A DNA stretch of 64,000 bases from Sellimonas caecigallum (GCF_019754295.1 NZ_VIRV01000010.1:29650-93649); one strand, 5' to 3'. Positions 18,330 through 28,029 are shown, numbered from the stretch's first letter. Program-made: numbers and translations. The notes: generated by a model not told the origin, from the letters alone.

Positions 18330-19335
18330 AAAAATAAAATATACGGTCTTGTTTGGAATCTTATTTCTGATTGTGATCTTTTTTCTGTTTCTAAACATCA
18401 GCATCGGCAGCGTCTCTGTCCCGTTTTCAGAAATCGTGGAAACCCTGGCGGGAAATGGAGAAGATATGTTCCGCAACATCATTATTGAAATCCGTTTTCC
18501 ACGTAGCGTGGCAGCGATCATCCTGGGCGGTGCACTGGGACTTTCCGGTTTTTTACTCCAGACTTTTTTTCATAATCCCATCGCAGGGCCGTATGTGCTT
18601 GGCATCTCCTCGGGATCGAAACTTGCAGTTGCCATTGTCATGGTAGTCTTTCTCCGATTTGGCATCCGTATCAGTTCGGTTCTCATGATCCTGGCCGCTT
18701 TTGCAGGCGCAATGCTTTCTATGGGATTTGTCCTTCTGATTTCCAGATGGCTCCCTCAGACTGCGATGCTCGTTGTAAGCGGTATTATGATCGGATATAT
18801 CTGCTCAGCAGTCACAGACTTGATCGTGACATTTGCGGAGGATTCGGATATCGTGAATCTTCACAACTGGTCCATGGGGAGTTTTTCCGGGATTTCATGG
18901 AGCAACGTGGCAGTCATGATCATTGTTGTGGCAGCGGCAGGCGGATTGACCTTTCTGATGTCCAAGCCTATCTCGGCTTATCAGATGGGAGAGTCTTACG
19001 CAGAAAGCATGGGGGTAAATATCCGGTCTTTTCGGATTGCGCTTGTGCTTTTGTCCAGCATGCTTTCGGCCTGTGTGACAGCCTTTGCAGGTCCTGTTTC
19101 CTTTGTTGGCATTGCGGTTCCACAGATCATGAAGAGGATGTTTCACACGGCAAAACCTCTTTTCATGATACCGGCTTGTTTTTTGGGCGGTGCTGTGTGG
19201 TGCCTGTTCTGTGATCTTATTGCGCGCACACTATTTGCACCTACCGAGCTTTCCATCAGCACGGTCACAGCAATCTTCGGTGTGCCGGTGGTCATTTATG
19301 TGATGATATGCAGAAAAAAGGAGCGTCCGGATTGA
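18292..19335 (+). CDS. FecCD/BtuC-family ABC permease
   Basis: 347 residues with about ten hydrophobic segments. The family hallmarks are RFPRSVAAIILGGALGLSG, FFHNPIAGPYVLGISSGS, and FAGPVSFVGIAVPQIMKR with the coupling-helix Gly residues. It forms the homodimeric membrane channel of the importer. GGAGGAG (18281-18287) precedes the ATG at 18292 inside the binding-protein gene, so translation is probably coupled. The ATPase gene follows after one base. Confidence 0.92.
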   Translation: MKLHLPTCSGWNKKIKYTVLFGILFLIVIFFLFLNISIGSVSVPFSEIVETLAGNGEDMFRNIIIEIRFPRSVAAIILGGALGLSGFLLQTFFHNPIAGPYVLGISSGSKLAVAIVMVVFLRFGIRISSVLMILAAFAGAMLSMGFVLLISRWLPQTAMLVVSGIMIGYICSAVTDLIVTFAEDSDIVNLHNWSMGSFSGISWSNVAVMIIVVAAAGGLTFLMSKPISAYQMGESYAESMGVNIRSFRIALVLLSSMLSACVTAFAGPVSFVGIAVPQIMKRMFHTAKPLFMIPACFLGGAVWCLFCDLIARTLFAPTELSISTVTAIFGVPVVIYVMICRKKERPD

Positions 19336-19336
19336 T

Positions 19337-20455
19337 ATGCAAAATTATTTCTTTTATACTAAAAACATGACCGTGGGCTATGACGGTGTCCCGCTGATCC
19401 GGGATATCCAGATTGAAATCAAAAGAGGAGAGATCCTGACTTTGATCGGGCCAAACGGCGCTGGAAAATCTACCATCTTAAAAAGTATCATCGGACAGCT
19501 TTCGCTTCTTAACGGGAAAGTGCAGCTGGAAGAAGTATGCATCAATAGACTGTCGGAGAAAGAGCGTGCCAAAAGGCTGTCTGTCGTGCTGACAGAGCGG
19601 ATCCACCCGGAAATGATGACTTGCGAAGAGGTGGTGGCGATGGGAAGATATCCCTATACGGGGCGTCTTGGAATTCTGTCTGAGACGGACAAAAAAGCAG
19701 TCCAGAGGGCAATGGAAACAGTCCGTACGGAGGAACTGGCTGAAAAAGAATTCTTAACGCTGAGCGACGGCCAGAAGCAGCGTATTCTTCTGGCGAAAGC
19801 CATTGCGCAGGATCCGGATGTACTCGTGCTTGATGAACCGACCTCTTTTTTGGATGTGCGGTATAAGCTGGAGTTTTTGTCCGTTCTCCAGGAAATGACA
19901 AAAAAGAAGAACCTTACGGTCATTATGTCTTTGCATGAGTTGGATCTGGCAGAGAGGATCTCAGATAAGATCCTTTGTGTGAAAGGAGAATATGTAGATC
20001 GTTTCGGTCCTCCGGAGAACGTTTTTCTCCCGGGATATATCAAAGAATTGTATGGGATTACAACAGGAACTTTCGATGAGTGTTCCGGAAGAGTGGAGCT
20101 GCCTGCCGTACATGGAATCCCTCGCGTGTTTGTGATTGGAGGAAATGGAAGCGGAATTCCGATTTACCGCAGACTGCAAAGAGAGGGGATCCCTTTTTCA
20201 GCAGGTATTTTGTGGGAAAATGACAAAGATACACCTGTAGCGGAAGCTCTCTCTGAACGAGTGATAAAAGAACAGGCATACTGTCCCATCAGACAAGATA
20301 CAGTAGTGTGTGCCAAGGAAGAGATTGACCGCTGCCGACATGTCATCTGCACACTTACTGACTTTGGTGAATGGAATAAAGAAAATAAAAAGCTGCTCCT
20401 GTATGCGAAAGACAGGGGAAAACTATTGGAAGGAGAGAGGATATGGCAAAAGTGA
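19337..20455 (+). CDS. ABC transporter ATPase (BtuD/FecE type) with C-terminal extension
   Basis: 372 residues. Residues 1-255 form the ATPase: Walker [10 protein letters not shown], signature LSDGQKQR (Asp in place of the usual Gly), Walker [10 protein letters not shown], and a switch His in [10 protein letters not shown]. The last 120 or so residues form an added domain starting [19 protein letters not shown] and containing [14 protein letters not shown], which resembles a nucleotide-binding Rossmann-like unit. The ATPase drives the importer encoded upstream; the role of the tail is unknown. It overlaps cbiP by 13 bases. Confidence 0.9.
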   Translation: MQNYFFYTKNMTVGYDGVPLIRDIQIEIKRGEILTLIGPNGAGKSTILKSIIGQLSLLNGKVQLEEVCINRLSEKERAKRLSVVLTERIHPEMMTCEEVVAMGRYPYTGRLGILSETDKKAVQRAMETVRTEELAEKEFLTLSDGQKQRILLAKAIAQDPDVLVLDEPTSFLDVRYKLEFLSVLQEMTKKKNLTVIMSLHELDLAERISDKILCVKGEYVDRFGPPENVFLPGYIKELYGITTGTFDECSGRVELPAVHGIPRVFVIGGNGSGIPIYRRLQREGIPFSAGILWENDKDTPVAEALSERVIKEQAYCPIRQDTVVCAKEEIDRCRHVICTLTDFGEWNKENKKLLLYAKDRGKLLEGERIWQK

Positions 20456-21909
20456 TCATGGTACAAGGAACGATGTCAAATGCAGGAAAAAGTTTGATCT
20501 GTGCCGGACTTTGCCGCATTTTTGTGCAGGATGGGTATAGGGCGGCGCCTTTCAAATCCCAGAATATGGCTCTCAATTCCTATATCACAGAAGAAGGGCT
20601 GGAGATGGGGAGAGCCCAGGTCATGCAGGCGGAAGCGGCAAAAATAGCTCCGCTTGTCTGTATGAATCCAATCCTTTTAAAGCCGACGACGGATATGGGT
20701 TCCCAGGTCATTGTAAATGGAGAAGTGCTTGGAAATATGCCGGCAAAAGAATATTTTTCGTACAAGAAAAGGCTGATCCCGGAAATCAAGAAAGCTTTCC
20801 GGAAACTTTCGTCCATGTCAGATATTATCGTCATCGAAGGAGCCGGAAGTCCGGCAGAGATCAATTTAAAAGAAAATGACATTGTAAATATGGGGATGGC
20901 CAAACTTGCAGATGCTCCGGTGCTTCTTGTGGGAGATATCGACAGAGGCGGTGTGTTTGCACAGCTGATCGGGACACTCTCGCTCCTTCCGGATGAAGAA
21001 CGATCCCGTGTCAAAGGGCTGATCATCAATAAGTTCCGCGGCGACAAGACGATTCTTGATCCTGGGATTCAAATGCTGGAACAGCGAGGAAACGTCCCGG
21101 TGGTAGGAGTCGTACCTTATACACCGCTTTCCCTCGAAGATGAGGACAGTCTGACAATCCGATTTGACCGCAAAAAAAGGGGAATGATCGATCTGGCAGT
21201 TATACGCTGCCCGAGAATTTCCAATTTTACAGACTTTAATGTGTTTGAGCAGAATGAATCCGTGACGGTACGGTATGTGACTTCCGTATCTGAGCTGGGA
21301 GATCCGGACATGATTTTCCTGCCTGGCAGCAAAAATACAATGGGGGATCTGCGTTGGATGCGGGAAAACGGATTGGAAGCAGCTGTCAAGAAAAAATCCC
21401 AGGATACGATCATCTTTGGAATCTGCGGAGGCTATCAGATGCTTGGAAAGCAGATCTGTGACCCATATCACGTAGAAGAAGGCGGCCAGATGAGAGGAAT
21501 GGAACTCCTCCCTGTGGAGACGACCTTGCATCAGGAAAAAACAAGGACCCAAAAGAAGTCATCCCTTCATCAAATCCGTGGAAGGCTTTCCTGTCTGAGC
21601 GGCATGGAAGTTTCCGGATATGAAATCCACATGGGAAATACAAGCACAGAAAAAAGCGGGGCGGAACACCTCGTCCTTTCCAATGGAAATGTGTATGGAA
21701 CATACCTGCACGGAATTTTTGATGCGGAAGGAATCGCAGCAGCCATCCTTTCGGCGCTGGCAAAAGAGAAAGGTATTCATTGCGACACAGACGGGATGTA
21801 CTCGTACAGACAGTTGAAAGAAATACAGTACGATAAGTTGGCGGACACACTGCGCAAGTATCTGGATATGGACGCAATCTACGGGATGCTCAGGGAATCC
21901 AGGTTGTAG
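20443..21909 (+). CDS. cbiP: cobyric acid synthase CbiP
   Basis: 488 residues. N-terminal P-loop amidoligase domain with [18 protein letters not shown] and [23 protein letters not shown]-terminal glutamine amidotransferase domain with the catalytic Cys in [11 protein letters not shown] and the His/Glu region near [10 protein letters not shown]. It amidates side chains b, d, e and g of adenosylcobyrinate a,c-diamide. The ATG at 20443 follows AGGAGAGAGG, overlapping the ATPase gene. Confidence 0.95.
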   Translation: MAKVIMVQGTMSNAGKSLICAGLCRIFVQDGYRAAPFKSQNMALNSYITEEGLEMGRAQVMQAEAAKIAPLVCMNPILLKPTTDMGSQVIVNGEVLGNMPAKEYFSYKKRLIPEIKKAFRKLSSMSDIIVIEGAGSPAEINLKENDIVNMGMAKLADAPVLLVGDIDRGGVFAQLIGTLSLLPDEERSRVKGLIINKFRGDKTILDPGIQMLEQRGNVPVVGVVPYTPLSLEDEDSLTIRFDRKKRGMIDLAVIRCPRISNFTDFNVFEQNESVTVRYVTSVSELGDPDMIFLPGSKNTMGDLRWMRENGLEAAVKKKSQDTIIFGICGGYQMLGKQICDPYHVEEGGQMRGMELLPVETTLHQEKTRTQKKSSLHQIRGRLSCLSGMEVSGYEIHMGNTSTEKSGAEHLVLSNGNVYGTYLHGIFDAEGIAAAILSALAKEKGIHCDTDGMYSYRQLKEIQYDKLADTLRKYLDMDAIYGMLRESRL

Positions 21910-21923
21910 AAGGGAAGGCAGAA

Positions 21924-23024
21924 ATGACGAGTGAGGAATTAAATCAAATAAAAATCCAGGAACCGTCGAAAGAAATTTACAGACGGATCCGATCGGAATG
22001 GGATCATATGGCCAAACCTTTGGACGGAATGGGGCGATTTGAAGAATTGACCGCACAGATCGGAGCGATTCTTGAAAACGTTTATCCAGATATTTCCAGG
22101 AAGGCTGTTATCGTGATGTGCGCGGACAATGGGATTGTGGAAGAAGGGGTCAGTCAGTCCGGTCAGGAAGTGACTTTGGCGGTATCTTCTTTTATGGGGA
22201 AGAATCAGACCTCTGTCGGAAAGATGGCCACTCGTATCGGTGCCGATGTGATCCCGGTGGATATCGGTATCAATCACGGAGCTCAAATTGAAGGGGTAAT
22301 CGACAGAAAAATCGCACATGGAACAAAAAACTTTCGAAAAGAACCAGCCATGACAGAGAGCGAAACCCTGGCAGCGATCCAAACCGGAATCGAGATGGCA
22401 GCATACTGCAAAAGAGAAGGGTACCAGCTGCTTGCCACCGGCGAGATGGGAATCGGAAATACAACGACGAGCAGTGCGGTCGCAGCGGCCTTGACCGGAT
22501 TGCCCGTGGAAGAAATTACCGGACGGGGAGCAGGGCTCAGCGATGAGGGTCTAAGAAGAAAACGAAACGTGATCATAGAAGCTCTGAAAAAATACGATTT
22601 AAGAAAAGAAGAGACGCTTCGTATCCTGATGTCTGTGGGAGGATTGGATATTGCAGGATTAACCGGTGTTTTTATCGGTGGGGCGATGTATCATCTTCCG
22701 GTTGTTCTCGATGGCGTTATCAGCGCAGTGGCAGCCCTGGCTGCGGAGCGGCTGAAACCTGGGACACGGGCATATATGATCCCTTCCCACAAAAGTAAGG
22801 AACCTGCGGCAAAACAGATACTGGACGAACTTTGTCTTTCGCCGGTCATCGACGCGTCATTGGCGCTTGGAGAAGGAACCGGGGCGGTTATGATGTTTGC
22901 TCTGCTTGACATGGCATTGTCCCTTTATCAGAGACAGACAACGTTTTCGGATATTCATGTAGAGCAGTACAGGCGGTATACAAAGACACAGGAAACGAAA
23001 GAAACAGGAGAAAAGTCATGGTAA
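21924..23024 (+). CDS. cobT: nicotinate-nucleotide--dimethylbenzimidazole phosphoribosyltransferase CobT
   Basis: 366 residues. Family blocks: KPLDGMGRFEELTAQIGAI, VMCADNGIVEEGVSQSG, LATGEMGIGNTTTSSAVAA and GAGLSDEGL. It activates the lower-ligand base by making alpha-ribazole phosphate. No genes for base synthesis (bluB or bza) are in the window, so the lower ligand is not known. The stop overlaps the cobU start. Confidence 0.95.
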   Translation: MTSEELNQIKIQEPSKEIYRRIRSEWDHMAKPLDGMGRFEELTAQIGAILENVYPDISRKAVIVMCADNGIVEEGVSQSGQEVTLAVSSFMGKNQTSVGKMATRIGADVIPVDIGINHGAQIEGVIDRKIAHGTKNFRKEPAMTESETLAAIQTGIEMAAYCKREGYQLLATGEMGIGNTTTSSAVAAALTGLPVEEITGRGAGLSDEGLRRKRNVIIEALKKYDLRKEETLRILMSVGGLDIAGLTGVFIGGAMYHLPVVLDGVISAVAALAAERLKPGTRAYMIPSHKSKEPAAKQILDELCLSPVIDASLALGEGTGAVMMFALLDMALSLYQRQTTFSDIHVEQYRRYTKTQETKETGEKSW

Positions 23025-23572
23025 CTTTGGTGTTGGGAGGAAGCGGAAGCGGGAAATCTGCCATTGCGGAGAGCATGCTGGAAGAGATAAAAGACGTGGA
23101 GGTCAAATATTATCTTGCCACAATGCAAGTGTATGACGAAGACGCACAAAGAAAAGTCAACCGCCACAGAGAGCTCCGCCGAGGGAAAGGATTCCGCACA
23201 ATCGAGCAGCCAAGAGATATCCTCCAGGCTCTGGACCAGATGGATCCCTCTCGTCTCGGAGAAAGCGCGGTATTGCTGGAATGTATGTCAAATCTGGCGG
23301 CAAATGAGATGTTCGGCAAAGACGTACGCCCGGCGGACGAGGTTGTCCGGAATATCGTGCAGGGGATCCGTATTTTGCGAAATCGTGTCCGGCATCTTAT
23401 CATTGTATCGAACAATGTATTTGAAGACGGAGTGAGGTATGATCCAGCTACAACAGCATATATGGATGCACTTGGAAAGATTAACTGTGTCCTTGCATCC
23501 GAGTCGGACGAAGTCACAGAAGTAGTGGCAGGTATTCCTGTGATACTGAAAAAGGAAAGGGGAAAAAAATGA
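23018..23572 (+). CDS. cobU: adenosylcobinamide kinase / guanylyltransferase CobU
   Basis: 184 residues. P-loop GGSGSGKSAIAE at the N-terminus, the HRxxR region (NRHRELRRGKGFRTIE) with the conserved His that carries GMP, and VSNNVFEDGVRYDP. It phosphorylates adenosylcobinamide and transfers GMP to it. It overlaps cobT by seven bases and cobS by four. A second, degenerate CobU-like gene lies two genes downstream. Confidence 0.93.
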   Translation: MVTLVLGGSGSGKSAIAESMLEEIKDVEVKYYLATMQVYDEDAQRKVNRHRELRRGKGFRTIEQPRDILQALDQMDPSRLGESAVLLECMSNLAANEMFGKDVRPADEVVRNIVQGIRILRNRVRHLIIVSNNVFEDGVRYDPATTAYMDALGKINCVLASESDEVTEVVAGIPVILKKERGKK

Positions 23573-24333
23573 AAATCTTAAGATCTTGTGTGATCGCTTT
23601 TTCCATGTATTCCAAAATCCCAGTCCCACAATTCGACTGGAAGGAAGAAGATATGAAATACGTATTTTGTTTTTTCCCTTGTATCGGAGCAGTCATCGGT
23701 CTGTTTATAAGTGGGTGGGGATGGATTTGCCGGAATTTTCATATAGGCAGTCTGGCTTACGTACTGATGGGAACGGCAATACCGATTCTTGTCACAGGCG
23801 GATTTCATGTAGACGGATACATGGATACGATGGATGCCCTCCACTCCTATCAGGACAGAGAACGAAAACTTGAGATACTGAAGGACTCTCATATCGGAGC
23901 TTTTTCTGCGATCATGCTGCTTTTGTATTACCTCATATATCTGGCCGCATTTTCAGAAGTCATGGATGGGAAAGATCTGGCAGTCGTAAGCCTGGGATTT
24001 GTGCTGTCCCGGATAATGAGCGGACTTGGCGCGATCTGCCTGCGTCCTGCAAAAAAGGACGGGTTACTGCGTGCCTTCTCCAAGCGCGCAGCCCAAAAGA
24101 ACGTTGTATTCGTTCTTTTTTTGGAGATGCTGGTCTGCGCGGCTGCAATGCTCCTTTTGTCTCCCGCAGCTGGAGCAGCTGCACTTATCGGGTCGGGAGG
24201 AACATTTCTGTTTTACCGTATCCGAAGCTACCATGAATTTGGAGGAGTTACAGGAGATACAGCAGGATATTTTCTGCTGCTCTGTGAGGCAGCTATTGTG
24301 ATAGGAGCGGCGATTGGCAGTCATCTTTTTTAG
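23569..24333 (+). CDS. cobS: adenosylcobinamide-GDP ribazoletransferase CobS
   Basis: 254 residues, multi-spanning membrane protein. Diagnostic motifs are GGFHVDGYMDTMDAL (metal-binding Asp) and GGVTGDTAGYFLLLCE near the C-terminus. It joins adenosylcobinamide-GDP with alpha-ribazole (phosphate) to make cobalamin (phosphate) at the membrane. Start overlaps the end of cobU. Confidence 0.95.
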   Translation: MKILRSCVIAFSMYSKIPVPQFDWKEEDMKYVFCFFPCIGAVIGLFISGWGWICRNFHIGSLAYVLMGTAIPILVTGGFHVDGYMDTMDALHSYQDRERKLEILKDSHIGAFSAIMLLLYYLIYLAAFSEVMDGKDLAVVSLGFVLSRIMSGLGAICLRPAKKDGLLRAFSKRAAQKNVVFVLFLEMLVCAAAMLLLSPAAGAAALIGSGGTFLFYRIRSYHEFGGVTGDTAGYFLLLCEAAIVIGAAIGSHLF

Positions 24334-24350
24334 ATTGAAGGAGAGGAAAA

Positions 24351-24737
24351 ATGGAATTATTTATTGGTGGACATGCACAGGGGAAACTTGCTTATGTGAT
24401 GCAGACACATAAAGAAGAAGCCCTGGATGTCATAGAGGGGGACAAGGAGGATCTGCGGAAAGGACACGACGGAAAAAGACCGGTTCTAAGCCATTTCCAC
24501 TTGTGGTTCCGAAAATGTCTGGAAGAAGGATCAGACCCGGAGACAAAGATACAAAACTGGATACAGGAAAATCCAGACAGTATCATTATCAGCGATGAAA
24601 TCGGAAACGGCATTGTGCCGACAGAGCAAAAAGAGCGGGACTACCGGGAACGTCTCGGACGAATCCAGATTGAATTGGCAAAAAGGGCGGAAAGGGTGGA
24701 ACGTGTCATATGTGGAATCGGGCAGAGACTGAAATAA
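24351..24737 (+). CDS. CobU-like paralogue with degenerate P-loop
   Basis: 128 residues, shorter than CobU (about 180). It starts MELFIGGHAQGKLAY where CobU has GGxxSGKS: the Ser/Thr that coordinates Mg-ATP is Leu. The C-terminal half is clearly CobU-like (IIISDEIGNGIVPTEQKERDYRE and then a long helix). The middle region with the HRxxR motif is missing. Kinase activity is unlikely; a regulatory or partner role is possible. AAGGAGAGG precedes the ATG, so it is translated normally. Confidence 0.75.
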   Translation: MELFIGGHAQGKLAYVMQTHKEEALDVIEGDKEDLRKGHDGKRPVLSHFHLWFRKCLEEGSDPETKIQNWIQENPDSIIISDEIGNGIVPTEQKERDYRERLGRIQIELAKRAERVERVICGIGQRLK

Positions 24738-25330
24738 ACATGACGTTGATCCGACATGGTGCGACAAAAGCAAATCTGGAACATCGCTATCTGGGGAAAA
24801 CGGAGGAAGCTCTTTCGGAGGAAGGAAAAGAGGAACTGCAAATGCGTAAGGACAACGGGATGTACGCGACGCCAAACCACTTGTTCGTAAGCCCTATGCT
24901 CCGCTGTCGTGAGACAGCAACGATCCTTTTTCCTAATCTTCCTTTTCAGTGTATTCCCGAATGGACAGAAATGGATTTTGGACTGTTTGAGGGGAAAAAT
25001 TATAAAGATCTAAATGGAAATCCGGAATATCAGGCCTGGATCGACAGCGGAGGGATGCTGCCATTTCCGAAAGGAGAGAGCAGAGAGGCATTTCAAAAGC
25101 GTGTGGTCTTCGGTTTTTTCCGGATGCTCTCCTGCCTGGAAAAGGAAAAAGCGTCTGAAAAGGATAAAATCACAGCTGTCGTACACGGCGGCACGATCAT
25201 GGCGCTGCTCTCTGCTCTGTCTGGCGGGGAATATTTTGACTATCAGGTAAAATGCTCGGACGGATATCGCTGTCGACTGCGCTGTTCGGACAAAATCATA
25301 TCAATACTGGAGTTGGAAAAACTATGCTGA
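24710..25330 (+). CDS. cobC: histidine phosphatase family protein, probable alpha-ribazole phosphatase CobC
   Basis: 206 residues. The phosphohistidine signature TLIRHGATKAN is near the N-terminus, with a second catalytic His in VVHGGTIMALLS. In this operon the obvious substrate is alpha-ribazole 5'-phosphate or cobalamin 5'-phosphate. Start is uncertain: the ATG at 24710 lies inside the preceding gene, and an ATG at 24740 would also keep the catalytic His near the N-terminus. The end overlaps the cbiB start. Confidence 0.85.
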   Translation: MWNRAETEINMTLIRHGATKANLEHRYLGKTEEALSEEGKEELQMRKDNGMYATPNHLFVSPMLRCRETATILFPNLPFQCIPEWTEMDFGLFEGKNYKDLNGNPEYQAWIDSGGMLPFPKGESREAFQKRVVFGFFRMLSCLEKEKASEKDKITAVVHGGTIMALLSALSGGEYFDYQVKCSDGYRCRLRCSDKIISILELEKLC

Positions 25331-26286
25331 ACTATCACATTACCTCTTTTTTAATCGGATTTGTTCTGGATCTTTTGTTTGGGGATCCGCACTGGATGCC
25401 GCACCCGGTCTGTCTGATCGGAAAACTGATCGGAAAGCTAGAGACATATCTCTATGGAAAAAGACATCCTGTCATGAGAGGCGGTATACTTGTCTTTTTT
25501 GTTCTGCTCCTTACCGGCACAGTGTCCGGAGGCATACTGTGGGGTGCTTATCTGCTTTCCCCGGCACTTGGGGTAACAATCGAAAGCTTTATGACTTATC
25601 AGATTCTTGCAATCAAATGCCTGAAGACCGAGAGCATGAAAGTCTATGATAAACTGCAGAAAGGAACACTTGAGGAGGCGCAGACAGCGGTGTCCATGAT
25701 TGTCGGAAGAGACACTTCGGTTCTGGACAAGCGGGGAGTCATCAAGGCGGCGGTAGAAACAGTGGCGGAAAATACATCTGATGGCGTCGTGGCACCTATG
25801 CTTTATCTGGCAATCGGAGGTCCTTTTCTCGGTTTTCTGTACAAAGCGGTCAACACGATGGACTCTATGATCGGGTATAAAAACGACCGTTATCTGTATT
25901 TTGGAAGGCCAGCGGCAAAGCTGGATGATGTGGCCAACTATATTCCGGCCAGAGTCAGCGCATGGCTGATGATCGTTTCGTCATTTCTGCTGGGAAAAGA
26001 GTTTGACGGCACGCGTGCCTGCCGCATTTATCTCAGAGACAAAAAGAAGCATTCCAGTCCAAATGCTGCGCAGACGGAAGCGGTCTGTGCAGGAGCACTT
26101 GGGGTACAGCTTGCCGGGGATGCCAGCTACTTCGGAAAGATTGTAAAAAAACCATTCATCGGAGATGCGATCCGAACGGTAGAAGTATCTGACATTCGGC
26201 GTGCCAATCAGCTTCTTTACAGCACCGCGGGATTGTGTGAGGGGATCTGTATCCTTTTGCTTTGGACTGTGACGGCGGTTTTTTAG
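25324..26286 (+). CDS. cbiB: adenosylcobinamide-phosphate synthase CbiB
   Basis: 320 residues, integral membrane protein. Motifs: DLLFGDPHWMPHPVCLIG near the N-terminus, MIVGRDTSVLDKRGVIKAAVET, ENTSDGVVAPMLY and GYKNDRYLYFGRPAAKLDDV. It attaches the aminopropanol (phosphate) arm to adenosylcobyric acid. The ATG at 25324 overlaps the cobC stop and is the natural start for the first membrane helix. Confidence 0.93.
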   Translation: MLNYHITSFLIGFVLDLLFGDPHWMPHPVCLIGKLIGKLETYLYGKRHPVMRGGILVFFVLLLTGTVSGGILWGAYLLSPALGVTIESFMTYQILAIKCLKTESMKVYDKLQKGTLEEAQTAVSMIVGRDTSVLDKRGVIKAAVETVAENTSDGVVAPMLYLAIGGPFLGFLYKAVNTMDSMIGYKNDRYLYFGRPAAKLDDVANYIPARVSAWLMIVSSFLLGKEFDGTRACRIYLRDKKKHSSPNAAQTEAVCAGALGVQLAGDASYFGKIVKKPFIGDAIRTVEVSDIRRANQLLYSTAGLCEGICILLLWTVTAVF

Positions 26287-26314
26287 TCTGACTATTGAAA
26301 CAGGAGGTTGAATC

Positions 26315-27382
26315 ATGCACGGTGGAGATATCTATCGCAACCATGTCACACTGGATTTTTCTGTAAATATAAATCCTCTCGGGATTCCGGATTCTGTAAA
26401 GAAGGCTATGCTGGAAGCAGTCGAACATTGTACGTGCTATCCGGATATCCGATGTGCCGGTTTAATCAAGGCCATTGGGAGCATGACCGGCGCTTTGGAG
26501 GACCAGATTTTGTGCGGAAGCGGGGCATCGGAACTCTTTCTTGCAATTATTCATGGGTTAAAGCCTAAAAAGATCGTGATCCCAGTTCCTTCCTTTTACG
26601 GGTATGAGAAGGCAGCCTTAGCTTGTCACGCCGATATTGTCTGGTATGAAATGAAAAAGGAAAACGGATTTTGCCTGGACAACACATTCCTGGAACACAT
26701 TCCGGAAGATACGGATCTTTTATTTTTGGCAAATCCTAATAATCCGGTTGGGAATCTGCTGAAACCAAACTTTCTGGAACAACTGATAAGGACTTGTATG
26801 AAGAAGAAAATCACAGTGGTGCTGGATGAATGCTTTATTGAATTTACAGAAACAGGAACACAGGATTCTTTCCTTCTTCGAGCGGAGGAATTTCCAAATC
26901 TGATCGTCGTACGCGCTTTTACGAAAATTTTTGCCATCCCCGGTGTCCGGCTTGGCTATCTCGTATGCGGAAATAAGAAATGGCATCAGGACATCGCACG
27001 CCAGCTTCCGGAGTGGAATCTCTCTGTGTTTGCCCAGATAGCCGGAGCTGCAGCGGCACGAGAGATGAACTATCTGGAGAGGACGATCCGGCATGTGAAG
27101 ACTGAGCGAAAGTATCTTTCAGAAGAACTGAAAAAAATGGGGATCTCCGTCTTCCCGTCCACGGCAAACTACATGATGTTTTATACAGAGCATCTCCTTT
27201 TCGATCAGCTTCTTAAGAAAGGCATCCTGATTCGGGACTGCGGCAATTTCCGGGGACTAAGCAACGGATATTACCGCATTGCGGTAAAGAACAGACGGGA
27301 AAATACTGAGCTGATCCAGGCAATCGGGCAGATTATACAGAAAGAAAGCAGGAAATGTGATGGAAAAGATCTTATACTGTAA
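26315..27382 (+). CDS. cobD: L-threonine-O-3-phosphate decarboxylase CobD
   Basis: 355 residues, fold-type I PLP enzyme. It begins HGGDIYRNHVTLDFSVNINPLG, typical of CobD, and has CGSGASELF, NPNNPVG and the PLP Lys in RAFTKIFAIPGVRLGY. It makes (R)-1-amino-2-propanol O-2-phosphate for CbiB. HisC is a close relative, and histidinol-phosphate aminotransferase is missing from the his operon, but the N-terminal motif and operon favour CobD. AGGAGG lies before the ATG. Confidence 0.9.
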   Translation: MHGGDIYRNHVTLDFSVNINPLGIPDSVKKAMLEAVEHCTCYPDIRCAGLIKAIGSMTGALEDQILCGSGASELFLAIIHGLKPKKIVIPVPSFYGYEKAALACHADIVWYEMKKENGFCLDNTFLEHIPEDTDLLFLANPNNPVGNLLKPNFLEQLIRTCMKKKITVVLDECFIEFTETGTQDSFLLRAEEFPNLIVVRAFTKIFAIPGVRLGYLVCGNKKWHQDIARQLPEWNLSVFAQIAGAAAAREMNYLERTIRHVKTERKYLSEELKKMGISVFPSTANYMMFYTEHLLFDQLLKKGILIRDCGNFRGLSNGYYRIAVKNRRENTELIQAIGQIIQKESRKCDGKDLIL

Positions 27383-27995
27383 ACCAGGAGAAATCGAAGG
27401 AAAAAGTTTTGAAATTATCGGGGAAGAACTGCAAAAAAGAGGCATTGTCATCCCAAAAGAACAGGAAGCTGTGACAAAACGTGTCATTCACACGACAGCG
27501 GATTTTGACTACGCCGAAACACTTGTCTTCTCGGAACATGCAGTTGAAAAAGCCAGACAACTGATTCTCGAGGGAGCAGATATCGTGACCGACACCAATA
27601 TGGCATTGGCCGGCATCAATAAAAAAGTACTGGCGCGGTTTGGAGGAAAAGCGCATTGTTTTATGGCTGATGAAACAGTGGCATCTCTTGCAAAAGAGCG
27701 AAATGTGACACGGGCAGCTGTCAGTATGGAGTTTGCTGCAAAGCTTCATAAGCCGGTTATCTTTGCAGTTGGGAATGCGCCGACAGCTCTGCTTAGGCTG
27801 TATGACTACATTCAGGATGGAACGTTTCTTCCGGCTTTTGTCATCGGTGTGCCGGTGGGATTTGTAAATGTTGAGGCCGCAAAAGAGCGGATCCTGGAGA
27901 CATCGGTTCCCCACATTGTCAATCGGGGGCGAAAGGGAGGAAGCAACGTGGCGGCTGCAATCTGCAACGCGCTGCTCTACGAACTTGGCCGCTAG
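27360..27995 (+). CDS. cbiC: cobalt-precorrin-8 methylmutase CbiC
   Basis: 211 residues. Conserved blocks include VKRVIHTTADFDYAETL with the catalytic His, IVTDTNMALAGINK, AVGNAPTALLRL and VPVGFVNVEAAKE. It moves a methyl group from C-11 to C-12, giving cobyrinate. The ATG at 27360 is five bases after AGGAA; a GTG one codon earlier is possible. It overlaps the cobD end by 23 bases. Confidence 0.94.
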   Translation: MEKILYCKPGEIEGKSFEIIGEELQKRGIVIPKEQEAVTKRVIHTTADFDYAETLVFSEHAVEKARQLILEGADIVTDTNMALAGINKKVLARFGGKAHCFMADETVASLAKERNVTRAAVSMEFAAKLHKPVIFAVGNAPTALLRLYDYIQDGTFLPAFVIGVPVGFVNVEAAKERILETSVPHIVNRGRKGGSNVAAAICNALLYELGR

Positions 27996-28029
27996 ATGGC
28001 TATCGATGGGAAATAGACAGGAGATATAT

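Noticed and set aside
26315..27382. HisC, to fill the missing aminotransferase of the his operon
   Set aside because: CobD and HisC are homologous, but the HGGDIYRN start and the place between cbiB and cbiC favour CobD.
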